Assembly: GCA_900764215.1 (NCBI GenBank)
Contig: CAAFNI010000071.1
Location: 1-14,900, forward strand
From: an uncultured Sutterella sp.
GTDB lineage: Bacteria > Pseudomonadota > Gammaproteobacteria > Burkholderiales > Burkholderiaceae_F
Length of the DNA stretch: 14,900 nt
Direction: 5' to 3'
Part shown: positions 13,598-14,900 of the stretch, in pieces
Numbering within the stretch: the first letter of the stretch is position 1
Layout of the letters: the number at the start of each line of letters is the position of its first letter
Translations under genes and position numbers: made by a program
Notes under the pieces: generated by a model
Told to the model about the DNA's origin: nothing
Seen by the model: only the letters and a program-made list of their open reading frames with translations
The model's database searches: none

Positions 13598-14839
13598 GTG
13601 ATTTCACTGGAGAAAGTCCTCTCGCCGCAGAACATGCTCTTGGCATGCAAGCGCGTGAGAGCCAACAAAGGTGCTCCGGGCGTTGACGGAATGACCGTCG
13701 ATGAGCTCGAAGGGCACTTTCGCCGCCACTGGGCGAGCATTTGCGCTCACATTCGTGAAGGGAGGTACATCCCTTCGCCCGTGAAGCGCGTGGACATTCC
13801 AAAACCTGACGGCGGCACACGTATGCTGGGGATTCCCACCGTACAGGATCGTCTGATCCAACAGGCCATCGCACAGGTGCTGGTCGAGCACTTCGATCCC
13901 ACATTCTCGGAATTCAGCTACGGATTTCGACCGGGGCGCAGTGCACATCAGGCTATCGAGCAAACGCAACGCTACATAGCGGAAGGATGCTCGTGGATTG
14001 TCGAAATGGACCTTGCCAAATTCTTCGACACCGTCAATCACGATCGACTGATTTCGGTGCTGGAACGGAACTGCAGGGACAAGATGCTCATCCGTCTCAT
14101 ACGGCGCTACCTCCGTACGGGTATTCTGGCCGATGGGCTGGTGACTCCCCGGGACGAAGGAACGCCGCAGGGGTCTCCCCTCAGTCCGATCCTGTCCCTG
14201 ATCGTCCTCGATGAACTGGACAAGTATCTGGAGAAACGGGGGTTGAAGTTCTGTAGATACGCTGACGACTGCAACATATACGTTGGGTCCGAGCGCGCAG
14301 GAAATCGCGTGTTGGAAAACACGATCAAGTTCATTGAGGGGACGCTCAAGTTGCGGGTTAACCGCGGCAAGAGCGGCGTCTTTCGCCCTCGACGAGCGAA
14401 ATTTCTTGGCTACACTTTCGTGGGGAAAACGGGACAACCGTTAGTTCACCCGAAAAGCTTCAAGCGGCTGAAGGATAAGCTTCGTGCCGTCTTCTACAAG
14501 GCGCGCGGCGGGTCACTCTTTCGAACGATCGGGGAGCTCAATGCGATCCTCCGCGGATGGCGGCAGTACTTCAGGCTGGACAACCGCAAGGGCGTATTCG
14601 CGGCGCTCGACATACACATCCGACGCCATCTTCGTAAGTTGGTGTGGATTGCATGGAAACGACCGAGAACACGAGAACGCGAACTTCGACGTCGCGGCTT
14701 GGATGACTTTCGCGCATGGAAGTCCGCCAACAACGGTCGTGGGGCTTGGTGGAACGCCAATGCGCGCCACATGCGCGACGCGTTTCCACTGTCTTTCTTC
14801 AAAGAACATGGACTATACAGCCTTCTCGCGATGCGCTAA
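13598..14839 (+). CDS. ltrA: Group II intron reverse transcriptase/maturase (class C, LtrA-like)
   Basis: Multifunctional intron protein: reverse transcription of the intron RNA during retrohoming, and maturase help in splicing. The 413-residue product closely follows the class C enzymes such as the Geobacillus GsI-IIC protein (about 420). Reverse transcriptase blocks are ANKGAPGVDGM (22-32, RT0/1), IPKPDGGTRMLGIPT (67-81), SYGFRPGRSAHQA (107-119), MDLAKFFDTVNH with D138 (motif A), EGTPQGSPLSP (187-197) and the active site YADD (221-224, motif C). The thumb/domain X (about 290-350) and a DNA-binding tail follow; there is no HNH endonuclease, as expected for class C. The start is GTG 13598 with a perfect AGGAGG at 13588-13593. 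The ORF is full length with intact catalytic residues, so the protein may be active. Confidence 0.94.
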   Translation: MISLEKVLSPQNMLLACKRVRANKGAPGVDGMTVDELEGHFRRHWASICAHIREGRYIPSPVKRVDIPKPDGGTRMLGIPTVQDRLIQQAIAQVLVEHFDPTFSEFSYGFRPGRSAHQAIEQTQRYIAEGCSWIVEMDLAKFFDTVNHDRLISVLERNCRDKMLIRLIRRYLRTGILADGLVTPRDEGTPQGSPLSPILSLIVLDELDKYLEKRGLKFCRYADDCNIYVGSERAGNRVLENTIKFIEGTLKLRVNRGKSGVFRPRRAKFLGYTFVGKTGQPLVHPKSFKRLKDKLRAVFYKARGGSLFRTIGELNAILRGWRQYFRLDNRKGVFAALDIHIRRHLRKLVWIAWKRPRTRERELRRRGLDDFRAWKSANNGRGAWWNANARHMRDAFPLSFFKEHGLYSLLAMR

Positions 14840-14865
14840 GTCCCCCTCTACTACTAACTCGGAAA

Positions 14866-14900
14866 CCGCCGGATGCCGAACGGCATGTCCGAACGCTCAG
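14866..14900 (+). ncRNA. Intron domain V-like hairpin, proximal 3' strand not matching
   Basis: CCGCCGGATGCC (14866-14877), loop GAAC (14878-14881) and GGCATGTCCG (14882-14891) make the upper half of a class C domain V: four pairs above a two-base TG bulge and four pairs below it. The 5' strand includes the expected catalytic CGC (14867-14869). The class C pattern then calls for GGTGG-type bases to pair with CCGCC, but the window reads AACGCTCAG, giving mismatches. The hairpin is either disrupted or a diverged form; see findings. Confidence 0.5.

Larger units (their letters stand above)
13046..14900 (+). mobile_element. Group II intron, bacterial class C (IIC); 3' end not seen in window
   Basis: A retroelement made of a self-splicing ribozyme and the reverse transcriptase it encodes. 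The 5' end is GTGCGCCC, matching the GUGYG start of group II introns and specifically the GUGYGCCC start of class C introns. It lies exactly after a terminator T-tract, the usual class C target, in the orientation of transcription. The encoded protein is class C-like and lacks an endonuclease domain. The 5' ribozyme part spans 13046-13597, the ORF 13598-14839, and a domain V-like hairpin begins at about 14866. No domain VI or 3' junction is visible before the window ends. Confidence 0.88.

Noticed and set aside
13046..14900. Possibility that the reverse transcriptase is a diversity-generating retroelement, retron or CRISPR/defence-associated RT
   Set aside because: The RT is full-length class C group II maturase with thumb and DNA-binding tail, and the upstream DNA has an intron 5' end at a terminator; there is no template repeat pair, msr/msd structure, cas gene or partner gene in view.

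Overview
The window is a compact, GC-rich bacterial chromosome segment. Gene order and motifs point to a betaproteobacterium of the order Burkholderiales; a gut-type Sutterellaceae relative is my best guess, but that is inference without a database search. The block purM / hda / HAD-IB phosphatase / pcnB / folK is the familiar betaproteobacterial arrangement, and MutL is the endonuclease-bearing type.

Layout: (1) 2-2477, plus strand: the 3' end of pgk (glycolysis), pepT (tripeptidase) and a lone rfbC/rmlC (dTDP-rhamnose pathway), each followed by a hairpin. (2) 2561-3232, minus strand: a DedA-family membrane protein, convergent with rfbC and divergent from mutL. (3) 3368-6465, plus strand: mutL and miaA, overlapping by one base, a mismatch-repair and tRNA-modification pair. 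(4) 6528-9266, minus strand: an AT-richer phosphoethanolamine-transferase-like membrane enzyme, and purM (purine synthesis) upstream of it, separated by a strong terminator. (5) 9562-12892, plus strand: a tight cluster of hda (DnaA inactivation), a HAD-IB phosphatase, pcnB (poly(A) polymerase) and folK (folate synthesis). (6) 12918-13002: tRNA-Leu(CAA) with its terminator. (7) 13046-14900: a group II intron of the bacterial class C type, inserted immediately after the T-tract of the tRNA-Leu terminator and encoding a 413-residue reverse transcriptase/maturase. Its 3' end lies at or beyond the window edge.

Most of the window is ordinary housekeeping. The parts that reward a second look are the group IIC intron and its apparently interrupted domain V, the leucine in place of the Walker A lysine in Hda, the AT-rich transferase whose upstream start codons lie inside the purM terminator, and an operator-like inverted repeat in front of dedA. 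I found no CRISPR array, prophage, toxin-antitoxin or recognisable defence system, and nothing that I would call a wholly new system.
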